Shown: piece by piece, positions 34,748 through 46,365 of the stretch
Numbering within the stretch: position 1 is the stretch's first letter
How the letters are laid out: the number at the start of each line of letters is the position of its first letter
Assembly (NCBI GenBank): GCA_019426215.1
Contig: WHWC01000119.1
Span: 26,320-90,319, forward strand
Reading direction: 5' to 3'
Length of the DNA stretch: 64,000 bases
Source: Buddleja alternifolia
Taxonomy: Eukaryota; Streptophyta; Magnoliopsida; Lamiales; Scrophulariaceae
Translations under genes and position numbers: made by a program
The notes under the pieces: model-generated
Told to the model about the DNA's origin: nothing
The model's input: the letters and a program-made list of their open reading frames with translations, nothing else
The model's database searches: none

Positions 34748-35899
34748 TGTTAGGAATTTCATGTTAGAAGTTTTGATGATGACAATTAGGATTTTTTGTT
34801 AGACCCCAAAAATATGTAAGTTTTATTTTGGTAGCAAAATTTGTATAAGCTTTGAAGCGTTAGATTTGTAATAGGCTTATTAGGCTTTGCTTTATTTTAT
34901 TTTAGATTGTTAGGCAACGTAATCTTAGGCTGACCGTCTGATAATTTCTGAGTGAGTTTATCACTGGTAAAGTTCGAAGACTCAAGCGCCTGATCTCTGA
35001 AAGAAGATACAGTCTCCAAGTGTTCAATTGACCAGCTATATAAAGCGTTACCTTATGGGACAGAAGTGATTTCACCTGAATTTATTTCCAAGTCCAGAAG
35101 GAGTTTAATGCAAATATTCTCAAAGCATTAAGTACCAACGGGTATTTAATTCAAATGCATTAAATGCTGATAAGAGCATTAAATGTGATAAGCACTTTCA
35201 GACGTACGGAAAAGCCATCTTATTGGACTGTCAACTATCTCAGACTGCAGCACCAACTTTTGTGCAGCAGATTTTCAGGAAAAAGGACAAAAGTTGTTCA
35301 CTCGCGAAAGTGAGAGACACGAGCCAGTGCATGTGTCAAACGGACACTTTCTCCAAGAATGCCTATAAATAGACTTCAACAACAAGCCAAAAGTGAGAAC
35401 AATTATCAAGTCGAATTGCTGTTGCATTGAAGTCTCATTCCTTAAATTCTCAGAAAAGCTAGAATATTCAAGAAAAACATTCCACTTGCTTTTCTTCAAA
35501 TCCTGAGACAGTCAACAAATATCTCAAACATTCTTTTCTAAGAAAACACTTTCCTACTGAGATATTCCCAAGTTCTTTGAACTTCATCAAAATCAAACAA
35601 ACCGTTTTAGAAAACTCCATCCAAGCCTCGCCAAAGCTGCTGCACAAAAGTGATAAGCACTTTCAGAGTATTCAATTCTTGAAGTCTGAGTTAACTTTAT
35701 AAAATAGTCTTCATCAGACGCTTCGCCAAAGCACCAATATTTTAAGTGAACGCTTAAGTCAAACGTTAGACACTTCAAGCGTCTATCTTTTCAAGCGTCC
35801 AAAAGTCTTTTAATACGAAATCTTTTGAAGTTGAAAAAGTCTTAAGGGTATATTCAACCCCCCCTTCTAGACCCTTTCGTATGCCACTTGGGACCAACA
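34748..35899 (+). repeat. 3' LTR of the Sirevirus element, internally deleted
   Basis: 1152 bp against 1535 bp for the 5' copy. The missing part lies after 'ccatccaagcctcg' (about 35628): the copies rejoin at 'agagtattcaattcttga'. A short patch there (gctgcacaaaagtgataagc) looks like filler DNA from elsewhere in the LTR. Confidence 0.88.
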
Positions 35900-35904
35900 A
35901 ACTT

Positions 35905-38785
35905 AATGTTTTAGAAACAAATTGTTCTGTTACCATATTTTCAACTTCCTGGATTCTAGACTCTGGGGCTAGTGCTCACATATGTGTTATGAACCAGGAG
36001 CTGGAAAGAAGTAAGAAGCTGGAGCATGGTGAAGTGATGATCAATGTTAGTAGCGGTTATAGTGTAGCGGCCTCACACATTGGCACCACTTCCCTTAGCT
36101 TATCATCTGGACATTTATTATATTTAGACAATTGCCTTGTTTTGCCCAACAGGCTTAAGAATATTGTTTCAATTGTTTTAGTCAAGAAAGGTTATTTATT
36201 TTCCTTTATGAACAATTCTTGTGACATTTATTTTAGAAATGAATGTGTTGGCAATGGGTCTTTAATAAATGGTTTATATTATATTAATGTCCAAAGTAAT
36301 TGTAATGTCAATGTTGTAAGAAGAAAACGCAAAATGTATGATACAAACTTGAGATAGCTATGGCACTTGAGACTAGGTCATGTCGGGGACCAAAGACTAC
36401 ACGAGTTAGAAAAGGATGGAGTCATAGACTCATTGGGATCAGATCCCTATCCCACTTGTGAGTCTTGTATCCAAGGCAAAATGACCAAGTCCCCCTTCAC
36501 AAGGAATTTTGAAAGAGCCACAGAAGTCTTAGGTCTAGTTCATACTGATGTGTGCGGACCATTTGGAAATATGGCCCGCGGTGGCTTTCAGTACTTCATT
36601 ACATTTACCGATGACCATTCTAGGTATGGCTACGTGTATTTAATGAAGTACAAGTCTGAATCATTGGAGAAATTCATTAAATTTAAGACTTTAGTTGAAA
36701 ACCAAACCGGGCATCATATCAAGACACTTCGGTCTGACCGCGGTGGAGAGTATATGAATGCGGAGTTTGACCAGTTCCTTCGGGAACATGGCATACTATT
36801 ACAGCTTACTCCTCCAGTAACTCCACAATTAAATGGCGTAGCAGAACGAAGGAATCGAACACTGTTGGAAATGGTTCGATCCACGCTCAGCTACACAGAT
36901 TTGCCTATTTCACTGTGGGGACACGCGCTGCTTACAAATCTGTTCCTAAAACACTGTATGAAATATGGCGTGGAAGGAAGCCTAATCTAAAACACATAAA
37001 AATATGGGGTTGCCCAGCTTACGTGAAAAAGACCAAGGCAGAGAAATTGGAGGCTAGGTCCATGAAAGGGCAATTCATTGGATATCCCGAGGATTCCATG
37101 GGATACCTTTTCTACCTTCCCGATGATCAGAGAATCATTGTTGCCTTACAGGAAGTCTTTCTCGAAGAAGAATTCATTCGAGAAGGAGGATGTGGTAAAA
37201 GTATTGTTCTACAAGAACAAAATGAATCCCCTGTGGAAGACACTATTCAAGAGACCCCACCCCACCAAGAAACGATACACCCATCAGTGCACAGGTCTAC
37301 TAGAGTATCTCAACAGCCTATGAGATAAGGTTCTCTGCTACAACAAGAGCATAATTTGCATGCAGTAGCAGAAGAAAACCATGGAGACGATCCCTCTAGT
37401 TATGACCAGGCTAGTGGCGAAAGGGTATAGTCAGAAGGTGGGCATTGACTATGAGGAAACCTTTTCACCAGTAGCTATGATCAAATCCATTAGAATTCTA
37501 CTTTCAATAGCTGCATGCCTGGATTATGAAATCTGGCAAATGGATGTGAAAATCGCCTTCCTGAATGGATTCCTCGAGGAGGATATCTATATGGAGCAGC
37601 CCAAAGGTTTCATATCCAATGTCGATTCTCATAAGGTCTGCAAGTTAAATAGGCCCATTTATGGACTGAAGCAGGCCTCTCGCAGTTGGAACCTTTATTT
37701 CGATGAAAATGTACGAAACAACGGCTTTATCAAAAATGAGGATAAACCATGTGTCTATAAAAAGGTCAGTGGGAGCAAGATATCATTCCTGGTACTATAC
37801 GTGGACGACATTCTACTTATAGGGAATGATGCAGGTTTGCTAACTTTGGTTAAGACATGGCTTTCAAGCACATTCTCCATGAAAGACTTAGGAGAAGCCA
37901 CCTATGTCCTAGGAATTCAAATCTACAGAGATAGATCGAATAAGACAATAGGTCTCTCCCAAACCCTCTACTTTAAAAAAAGTCCTAAAGCAATTTGGGA
38001 TGGAAAATTCTAAAAGAGGTCTTTTGCCCATGAGACATGGAATTCATCTCTCCAAAAAGATGAGTCCTCAAAGTGAGGAAGATCGAAGAGAGATGAGTAC
38101 CATCCCCTATGCCTCAGCAGTGGGAAGTCTCATGTACGCTATGTTATGCACGAGACCAGATCTTGAATACGCTGTGAGCGTAGTAAGTAGGTTTCAAGCT
38201 AACCCAGGCAAAGAACATTGGATAGCTGTGAAATCAATCTTAAAGTATTTGAGAAGAACTAAAGATATGATCCTCACATATGGCGATGGAGAAATGAAAG
38301 TGCATGGTTATACTGATTCAGATTTCCAATCAGACATCGATGAACGAAAATCCACTTCTGGGTTCATATTCACTTTGAACGGTGGAGCAGTGTCTTGGAA
38401 AAGTTCCAAGCAAAGCACAATTGCCGATTCGACCACCGAATCTGAATATGTGGCAGCCTCGGAGAAAGCCAAGAAGGCTGTTTGGATAAAGAAGTTCATT
38501 ACTGAACTTCAAGTTATTCCTTGTATGGAGCTTCTGTTGCCACTATGGTGTGACAACAATGGAGCCATCGCGCAAGCAAAGGAACCAAGGTCTCACAATA
38601 AATCCAAACATATAGAAAAGAGATATCACATAATTCGAGAAATCTTTGGAAGAGGCGACATCGTCGTGCAGAAAATAGCCTCAGCAGATAACGTACCTGA
38701 CCCACTCACTAAGCCATTGGCGCAGGCGGTGCTAGAGCAACATCTTGAGAAGATGGGTATAAGATACCAAAGCGATTGGCATTAA
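35905..38785 (+). pseudogene. Copia element B pol (protease, integrase, RT, RNase H)
   Basis: Protease box SWILDSGASAHICV (about 35950). After a stop at 36356 come GAG-pre-integrase LWHLRLGHVGDQRL, integrase zinc site CESCIQGKMTKSPF, HTDVCGPF, LRSDRGGEYMN, and PQLNGVAERRNRTLLEM with its catalytic Glu. A frameshift near 36950 leads to YEIWRGRKPNLKHIKIWGCP. RT starts within 37381 and has QMDVKIAFLNG, IYGLKQASRSWN and an intact YVDDILLIGND (about 37797-37830). A frameshift near 38010 leads to the RNase H part: TRPDLEYAVSV, KSTSGFIFTLNGGAVSW, STTESEYVAASE and SKHIEKRYHIIRE. Stop 38783-38785, 15 bp before the 3' LTR. Better preserved than the other pol remnants here. Confidence 0.9.
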
Positions 38786-38800
38786 CTGCAAGTGGGAGAT

Positions 38801-40464
38801 TGTTAGATATATGCCCTAGATGCTAATGAGGACAAATAGTTAGATTAGGGTATCTTATTATGTTGTACAAACTATTAAAATGATATTAATAAAGGCATCT
38901 GTATTTTGTTCATATAAATCTTTATGGTATCTAAATAAGTATTGAACATATAGTCCATGTGAATAAAGGTTTGACTCTTTGCCCTTTATGGAATAAAGAC
39001 GTGGCATGGGAAAAGTCTTACACCTTATCACTTAAAAGGGTTCGCAAGTCAAAGAATCTTAATTGGGCATTAATATTCGACTTGTATGACACATGCTCTG
39101 ACGATGAGTGCTAGTCAAACACTATAGGGATAGTGGGAGCAAGTATCATAGATATGTCAATGAAATTGACATATTCGAACACGGCTCGCAGTAATCCGAT
39201 CACATTGGTATTTACACAGTGACTGTCAATGATTGGATTACTGATCGTAATACTATGTGTGAGTCTTAGACCTGAGGGTTCATGATCAATGTGCTTGTAT
39301 TATTGGATCTGTTACCAGAGTAGTTAGGCCCATATCACCTGTCGGTGGGGTCGACCTCGAAGTGCGATATCAATGAGACAAGTAGCAGTTGATCAGTGAT
39401 CTCCAAGACGAGATTCACTGTCTCGATAGTAAACGAGTAAGTACCCTGTGCGATTATAGGCTAATAAAATTATAAAGTCTTTGGCCAAAGCATAACAACT
39501 AACTCATGTGGGACACTGAGGGTAGTTTAGTAATTTCATTATGCTATAATCTAATGCACAGTATCAAGTTTAGGGAGTTTGACATTTCCATGACTCTCAC
39601 TTGATCGGAATACGTCAGTGAAGGGCTTATACTCATACGGCATTTATGATCAAGAGGTTCGTAAAATGATTCGTTCATTTCGTACTCAATTGGGTTACGA
39701 TGTGAGTCCATGGGACTGGCTAGGTGGCACTCACATCCTTAGGTAATTCCTCCCTTTTCCAATAGAAATGAACCTAAAGAGTCGCGTTATAAGAAACGAG
39801 CGGGATGTATCTTTTTGTGTAAATCTTTTAGAAATAATTAAATGGACTGATTGATTTAATTAGATTAAATCAATTAATTAAATATTTAATTTAATTAGAT
39901 TAAATCAAATTATTTAATTAGTATATTAATTAAAAGGACTTAATTAATAGTATATATTATATTTAAATTGGATTAAAATTACATATATACAGATGGGCTA
40001 GAAATTAGACAAGCCAATTAAAAGCCCACCCAGTCTAAGGAAGCCCTAAGGGGGCGGTCACTTAGGGTTGGAGTAGCCTCCAACTTGTTCCACAAGCTAG
40101 TTGAGTTTAAAAGGACTCCTACAGTGCAATAAACCCTAAGACAAGAGAAAAAGAAAAATAGTACGTTTTACACAACACAAAAGGAAGGAACTCTCTCCCC
40201 TCTCTCCTCTCTAGCCGTCCACTACTGCAAAGAAGGAGGAGTTTCGGGATCTTTGGAAGGCTCGTTTTGCGTGAAGCTTTAGAGACAGGAGCCCTGGAGG
40301 ATTGCTGTTCTGCAGAATCAGTAAACGAATCAAAAAGGTATTTCTATTCATTCTACTTTTCGCGAAACCCATGAAAATCATCAGATCTATTTTTGTGATC
40401 TGCCGGTAGGAATCCTCGAATTTTTGGCTGCAATTCTCTATTTTCATGTATAGGATTCCTAACA
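38801..40464 (+). repeat. 3' LTR of copia element B
   Basis: 1664 bp, preceded by the purine-rich aagtgggagat. Few differences from the 5' copy; for example an extra 'a' in 'agacaagtagcagttg' near 39378. Confidence 0.92.
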
Positions 40465-40469
40465 CTTAG

Positions 40470-41144
40470 TGGATCGTGCGGGGTAGGCACCTACCGAGAT
40501 GGGGAGCAATACTTCCCTCAGTTCCTCCACTGTTTTTCCAGTGAACCTAGTTAGTGGGGTGTTGACAGGATGAAGTTGAGCGTTTTCCATCCCTAGTTGG
40601 GTGAAGGCGTTGTAGAAGATTATAGCTGCCGAACTCCCACTGTCCACTAGTACTTTCTTGCCCAGAAATTCGAGATAGTCGCTGATATCACCAAGGCATC
40701 ATTCACTGATTGGATGCCTTCTCCCAAGTCTTGTTGCCCAAACTCGATGGTGTGAAAGTTGGGCTCTATTTGATTAACTTGCCCCCCAGGTGGGGAACTC
40801 AATGCATGCAGCCTGTTGCTGCCTGCAATGAGGCCTTCCTTGCATTCGACGAAACACCTCCTACTGGGCCACCTAAGATCACCCTTATGATTCCATTTAC
40901 TGGGGGGGTTTTCCATTTCGGAGTCTGTCGCCATGGGACCGTTTTTGCCTCCATCTCTGCCCCTCGGTCTCTGGGGTGTCTGAACGGTTACTTCGGATGG
41001 GGCAACTATTTCTTGAAGAAAGCCTCTCTTGATCAACTTTTCTATCTCAACTTGCAAGTGGTGGCACTCCTTGGTCTTGTGGCCCTTGTCCCTATGAAAT
41101 CTGGAATACTTCTTGGACTTGAGGCGGCTGGGTCTATCCCTCAT
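40470..41144 (-). pseudogene. Gypsy element 2: gag zinc-knuckle region and start of protease
   Basis: Read leftwards: FHRDKGHKTKECHHLQVEIE (about 41090), the plant gypsy CCHC-type box with its first Cys replaced, then a linker, and after a frameshift at about 40650 the aspartic protease active site DSGSSAAIIFYNAF (about 40640-40600). Copia B inserted about 170 bp beyond; the protease resumes at 17429. Confidence 0.8.
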
Positions 41145-41226
41145 CTTCTTAGGCCAGGAGACTATTCCTTACTGCTAGACGATAGCTAGTACTTGCTCTC
41201 TTGAAAGTGTAAGAGGAGTATACTTC

Positions 41227-42677
41227 TCAAACCCCGAAGGGGGTAGGCTTCTTCTGCTTTGCCTCTAGCGCCTTGTCATCGTCTCTGGCCTTTTTTTTAT
41301 TGCCACCACCCTTGCACTTGAGTGGGCTGACAGTCTCTTCAATTCTTATATATTTCTCAGCTCTCGCCAACAACTCTTCCATAGTTGACGGGGCCTTTCC
41401 AGCAATTGACTCCTTGAACCTACCATTGCGGAGATTCCACTGTATAATTCCAGATAATAACTCATGATTCACATGCGGCACTTCTGATACCGCATTAGAG
41501 AAACGTTGCACATACTCTCTTAAAGACTTTCCCTCATTCTGAACCATCATGAACAGGAAAGATGTTGTCTTAGGATACTTCTTGTTCATGGAGAAATGAC
41601 TAAGGAAATGCCTAGCCAACTGCTCAAAGCTGGTGATGGTTCCGGTGGGTAGTCGGTTGAACCAGCTTAAGGCCCTTCCCGAGAGGGTGGTCTGAAAGAT
41701 CTTACAGTAAGTTGTGTCACTGATGTCGTACATATCAGCTTTTGCGTTGAACTTGTCAATATGTTCCTGGGGGTCTCCCGCTCCTTCATACTCACTTAAG
41801 TGGGGTATCTTCAACTGGAGAGGTAATGACTCTACCAGAATTGCTGCGCAGAATGGACTCCTTTTAGGAGGAGCCACAACCAGCGGCACCAACTGCATAT
41901 CCTCGTATCGCCCGACATTTTCTGATCTCACTGCGGGGTGAGGGGCCTGCCTACAATGGCCATCCTACTGTGACAATACCTTCTCAGGGGCCAGAGATGC
42001 TTGCCCCGGTGAGGAGACCGAGGTGGTGTTAGCTCTCTATCTCTTCCTCTAGGTGGCCTCTCATGCGGTGAGACCATGTTGTTTTTTTCTCTCTTCTTTG
42101 GTGCCCCACTGATGGGTGAATTGGATTGTCTCGAGCCAATCCCACCGGGGGTCAGGGATTTAGGACCTTGGCGGGGATATTGGTCAGGCGCTCCTCGATG
42201 GGAGAGACTCTTCTCTTGAGGCTCCGGTCCCTGGTGACCAGATGGAGAGAGCGGAGCTTGCGGCCCTTTCTCCTGGGTTTGGGGAGTCTCATGACAGTTT
42301 CTTGCATGGGGGTCTTGCCTCCTATTGGCTGACGCCCGCGATGGATGTTCTCGAGCGTATTGATGTACCGCTCTTGTAGCTGCGCCAACAGAGTCGTTCA
42401 CGACCAGAGCCAGCAAAGCCTCTTGGCTGAACTCGAACACCCTGGAAGAAGATGGTGGGATCACCACTGGTGTTGCAGGCGGCCCTTCTTACTCGTTCAC
42501 AAGGGGAGGAGCAATAGGAGTCTCGCCGTTGGCTGGCGCATGGGGAGGATTCTCTCCGCCCACATGAGTGTTAGGCTTATCCTCATGCGTTCAGTTCAGA
42601 ACTTCATTGTCCATGGTTGGCTGACTGTCGTTCGTCATCCTATCTCCAGTAGTACGTGCTTGCGACCTAGTTCGCAT
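41227..42677 (-). pseudogene. Gypsy element 2 gag
   Basis: The start is near 42677 (the equivalent of MQTRSQAR in element 1). The frame 42467-41928 covers a Pro/Arg-rich N-terminal part, and 41931-41227 covers the Retrotrans_gag core: PHLSEYEGAGDPQEHIDKF, TYCKIFQTTLSGRALSWFN, LPTGTITSFEQLARHFLSHF and KSLREYVQRF. This second piece is 234 codons without a stop and is the best preserved gypsy sequence in the window. Confidence 0.85.
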
Positions 42678-42709
42678 GCTTAGTGGCTAGAACGCAGTTT
42701 TCCACAGAC

Positions 42710-42716
42710 GACGCCA
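42710..42716 (-). promoter_or_regulatory. Primer binding site of gypsy element 2 (tggcgtc)
   Basis: Three bases inside the 5' LTR on the minus strand; one base differs from the tggcgcc of gypsy element 1. Confidence 0.6.
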
Positions 42717-42719
42717 ATC

Positions 42720-43223
42720 TGATGATGGTAAAAATCATCATAGTATGAATGTCATGTGATCGATCACGTGGGGTGAAGGAACCACTCCAACACACTACAA
42801 ACTAGGCGGGGGTTGGTGGATTTATAAACTGCACTCGACTATGGCGAGTTGCCTACAAACCCGGATTGCTGGGATCAAGTCTATTTGTAGTTCGATGATG
42901 AGGTTACTCTCTATTGCCAGTGTACTTTTTATGGGGGTAGTAGATAATGAGATACCTCCAAGTCTTTTGGGGTATTTATAAGGAGGTGGTTATGGGCTAT
43001 GGGCTCTTGGGCCCTATCTTGTCATAAGCCCAATTGGCCTGATTTAATTATTATATTTATTAAGCTAAAGAAATAACTTTATTATGCTTAAAGGATTGGC
43101 CCACCCCTTTTTGGGCTCGGCCAATCCTCCCACGGGCGGCTTTGACCCGTGGTGGGGGCCTCGACCAGTCTCGGGGGACGGGCAAACTACAAAAAAAACC
43201 CTAGACATTTTTGGCCCATATCA
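42720..43223 (-). repeat. 5' LTR of gypsy element 2
   Basis: 504 bp; aligns with 12568-13042 and with the LTRs of gypsy element 1. The right end ...cccatatca is followed by the duplication tattc. Confidence 0.88.
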
Positions 43224-43228
43224 TATTC

Positions 43229-43524
43229 AATTTGTCATCTTATACTATTGGATCCATATCAATTATCCCTCTACTAATAGTAATTTTAATAACAATTGCT
43301 AAATTATCATTGAATTATGTAAAATAAAATTTACTTTGTACCCCTATTACAATATATAATGCTTTGCCTTGGACTCCTCTAAAATCAAATTTTAATTAAT
43401 TTGAATTTGAGCCTAAATTATATCTAATCCAAACTTACTAAATAAATCAATCTTCAATTAATTATTATAATTACGATAGTAGAAATACGATATGTTACAA
43501 TTAAAATTACGTCATATATTTTGT
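43229..43524. other. Host spacer, AT-rich
   Basis: No gene or repeat structure seen. It lies between nest B and LTR element D. Confidence 0.55.
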
Positions 43525-43529
43525 GATAG

Positions 43530-44505
43530 TGTTTACGTCATAAAACAATTTCGGCTTTCTGATTATTTTAAGCCCAAAGAGATCCAAATACTAGAATATC
43601 GATTAGGAGAAAAATTTAAAACACAAATAAATAAGACAGGCCCATTAAATCCAGAAAATGGCAAAAATATGGGTTGAAATGACAAAAGCCCAAGAATAGA
43701 ATTTGAAGAAATAAAATAAAGTCCAAATAGCCAATAATCTGCAAAAACGCGCCAATTTAAAAAGATTTGAAAGAGCAGTTGAGGACAGTTGAAGGCGGTT
43801 CCCAAAAAACAAGAACGTGGGTTCCCTAAGGCCAAGATATATAGGCAACCAAGACGAAGGGAGAAAAGATAATCATCAGAATCAACAACTTCTACATATT
43901 CATTCTCTTAGAATTAGCCCTAGTCTTAGAAGTAGTTTATAGCGTAATGTAGGAGTAGCTCATAGTGTAAATTAAGAGTAGTCGCAGAATAATGTAATAG
44001 TTGTTTGTCACGAATTACTGGGATTCGGCTGCAAAGCTTGTATCTGTAGTTTATTTGTAATCATCACGATCGAAGACTCTCATGGAGGTATGAATTACCT
44101 TTTTTCAGATTTAAGTATTTGATAGGTTAATTTTATCTTGACTTCAGTTTTTCGTTCACCATTCTCATATTCGAAATGAACGACTAAGAATTCAATTGAA
44201 CCACCAAATAGCGTATCGAACGCAGGGGTTGAGAGATAATCCTTGATCGAAGACTCTCGTGGAGGTATAAATTATCCTTTGTTCAGATTTATGTATTTGA
44301 TAGGTTAATTTTATCTGGACTTGACTTGTCAATTCACTGTTTTTCATACTCAAAATCAATAATTAAGGCTTAATTAAAGACTTGAACCACCTTGTAGCGA
44401 ATCGAACGCGGGGGTTGAGAGATAATTCTAAGTTGTGAATTATCAAGGGGTTTGGATCGACCACGCGAAATCCTTCCCTAGTCTAGTTTGTTCTATCACG
44501 AAATA
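43530..44505 (+). repeat. 5' LTR of element D
   Basis: 976 bp. It carries a ggccaagatatataggcaacc promoter-like stretch near 43831 and an internally repeated phrase 'cgaagactctcatggaggtat' (44075 and 44246 versions). Confidence 0.85.
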
Positions 44506-44588
44506 AATTTTTGACGACCACAGTGGGAGATGGTTTTGTTAATTGATCTTCTTAAAAATTTTGTAAACAAACTCTTGTTGTCTACATA

Positions 44589-44981
44589 ATGTCAAAAGAA
44601 TTTATCAGAGATGATTTGGGTGACGATTTTGACGCTCAACCTATTTCGAAACATAAGGTTAGAGCAGATAAAATGTACGAATAGTTTGTTCGGGTCATGA
44701 AACAAACATTGGCAGGTGCTCAAGAGGAGCAAAGAAGAGAATTAGATGAACAATATCGAGCATTAGCTTAAGAATCTACCTGCATATTCACTGCAATTTT
44801 GCAGCATATTTCGGTAAGTGCTCGAGATGGACTTGCTCGAGAAGTGACCCGGGTAATAACCGAATTGGGCAAAATTTTCAACCAAACTTGTGATGTTTTT
44901 TTTAATATGATAAATACCCAAGTAGCAATAGCACTAGAGCCTTCAATCAGTAGGCATAATATTTTAGTAGAAAACAATTAG
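44589..44981 (+). pseudogene. Unrecognised reading-frame remnant in element D
   Basis: One frame of 131 codons from ATG 44589 to TAG 44981 has two internal stops (after about 31 and 60 codons). The peptide is acidic and helical (AQEEQRRELDEQYRAL). Its position after the primer site suggests a gag remnant; no gag motif can be recognised. Confidence 0.4.
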
Positions 44982-45048
44982 TGTCGATCGAACCTAGGAT
45001 TCGAACTAGACACGTGAACCCGAACGGAATTCCTTTAGGATATCCTCG

Positions 45049-45406
45049 CGCTCAAAATGTTCAATTCAAAATATTCAATTCGAAATGTTATTCAATTCGA
45101 ATTGAACATAGGAGCTGGAAATGCTCAATTCGAGGTTATATCCTCACGCTCAAAATGTTCAATTCGAAATGTTATTCAATTCGAATTGTACCTAGGAACT
45201 CAAAATGCTCAATTCGAGGTTATATCCTCGTGCTTAAACTGTTCAATTTGAAATGTTACTCAATTCGAAATGTTACTCAATTCGAATTGAACCTAGGAGC
45301 TCGAAATGCTCAATTCAAGGTTATATCCTCACGCTCAAAATGTTCGATTCGAAATGTTGCTCAATTCGAATTGAACCTAGGAGCTCGAAATGTACAATTC
45401 GAGGTT
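45049..45406 (+). repeat. Minisatellite, unit about 84 bp, four copies
   Basis: Units begin cgctcaaaatgttcaattcgaaatgtta (shortened: cgctcaaaatgttcaattcg) and end gaggttatatcctca. Each has the 12-bp palindrome caattcgaattg followed by a cctaggagctc-like phrase. Copies differ by point changes and by 14-18 bp insertions of 'aattcgaaatgttactc'. One frame stays open over all four units. Confidence 0.88.
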
Positions 45407-46365
45407 GGCCAAACTTCGAATCCTATACCCCTCGAAGAATAGAATTGTATGAACCAACCAAATCCTGGGGGGCAACTGGGAATGAACCAAACGAATACTA
45501 ACCAATCTCCACAGTCCCTAGAAGATCAGGGTTTCCGCCAGTAGAGGGCTATAATGCAGAAGATTCAAAATGTGGCCCAAGACCAAGGTGGTCGAGTGAT
45601 TGACCCCGATGGTCAGAAGTCCATGGAGGAACCACATGGGCGAAGCCAAGAGATGCTACCTTCGTATCTCGATAAAGTACTTTGAAATTCTGGATTATTT
45701 GATACAAATCTTGGGCATCCTTGCAATCCAAGATATGTACTCGAGGAACTAAATGGAACAAGTCGTGAAGGGCACGAATTGAGGAATTTGTCATTAATCG
45801 ACTCTTAATCAAAGTGGTAACTCGAGAAAATGAAGGAAAGAATTTCTCTGCGATTTTCTCAGCGATCTCTGGTTGCTCGAAAGACGAATCAAAGAAGATA
45901 ACTCAGAGATGCTTGAAGATGAAAGTTTCGATAAGGGGAAGTGATGTAGAACAAGAAGCCGATGTATTTTCAGAAAAGTTTGAAGGAAGAACAGTAAAAA
46001 ATAAGCGAAAAATTAACTGTGAGACTTCAAATGGCCGTAATTTTTGATCTGCTCGGAGTTACATGGCTCATAATGTACCAAATCGAAGCTTTTTTCGAGA
46101 GGAATCCAATTGAATGGCTAGGGTTTTATGGCTAACAGACAACCCTAAATTCCATCGTTTAGGCCTTCGTTCGAAGTCGATTTAGGAGGGGAAGATGACG
46201 GTTTTGAGAAGTATGAGAGGGACTGTTCTTCGAGAAAGTAAAGGACAAAGAAAATCAAGAAGTCGATACAGAGGAGAGAGAGAGAGAGAAAAGTTGTCTT
46301 TAACTAAAAGACGTGTCTTTTAATACAATTGAACTCGAAACGTTCATGTATATTAAGGGGGCATT
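45407..46365. other. Rest of the interior of element D
   Basis: Short open frames on both strands without a recognisable motif; ends in a (GA)n stretch at 46271-46290 and the polypurine tract aagggggcatt before the 3' LTR. Confidence 0.5.

Larger units (their letters stand above)
21710..35899 (+). mobile_element. Sirevirus-type copia element with third ORF
   Basis: Perfect target duplication aactt (21705-21709 and 35900-35904). LTRs start tgttaggaattt and end gggaccaaca. Order: 5' LTR, primer site, long gag with zinc knuckle and coiled-coil tail, protease, integrase, RT, RNase H, about 1.5 kb spacer, long third ORF, and polypurine tract (aaaaaggagaaaat) before the 3' LTR. A third ORF downstream of pol, a large gag and long LTRs are the hallmarks of the plant Sirevirus lineage. 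Every reading frame is interrupted. A solo LTR of the same family lies at 46831-48383. Confidence 0.9.
17435..40464 (+). mobile_element. Copia element B (Ty1/copia, long LTRs), carrying the Sirevirus element
   Basis: The LTRs are 1665 bp (17435-19099) and 1664 bp (38801-40464) and nearly identical by eye, starting tgttag and ending cctaaca. The target duplication is cttat (17430-17434) versus cttag (40465-40469), one mismatch. A perfect tggtatcagagcc primer site follows the 5' LTR, and aagtgggagat precedes the 3' LTR. It inserted into the protease of gypsy element 2. Gag is interrupted at 21709 by the Sirevirus element; pol resumes at 35905. Without that insert it would be about 8.8 kb. Confidence 0.92.
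12568..43223 (-). mobile_element. Gypsy element 2: gag-protease Ty3/gypsy element carrying nested inserts
   Basis: It is flanked by a perfect 5-bp duplication, tattc (12563-12567 and 43224-43228), although its ends are 30.7 kb apart. Right LTR 42720-43223 is the 5' LTR and left LTR 12568-13042 the 3' LTR. Reading leftwards: primer site, gag, zinc-knuckle region, protease (split by copia B), about 1 kb of non-coding sequence, then an antisense ORF on the plus strand. RT, RNase H and integrase are missing. Without the insert the element would be about 7.6 kb, like gypsy element 1. Confidence 0.88.

Noticed and set aside
44981..45501. Cys/Ser-rich repetitive protein
   Set aside because: It is the minisatellite of element D translated; all frames look repetitive and no start or family is convincing.
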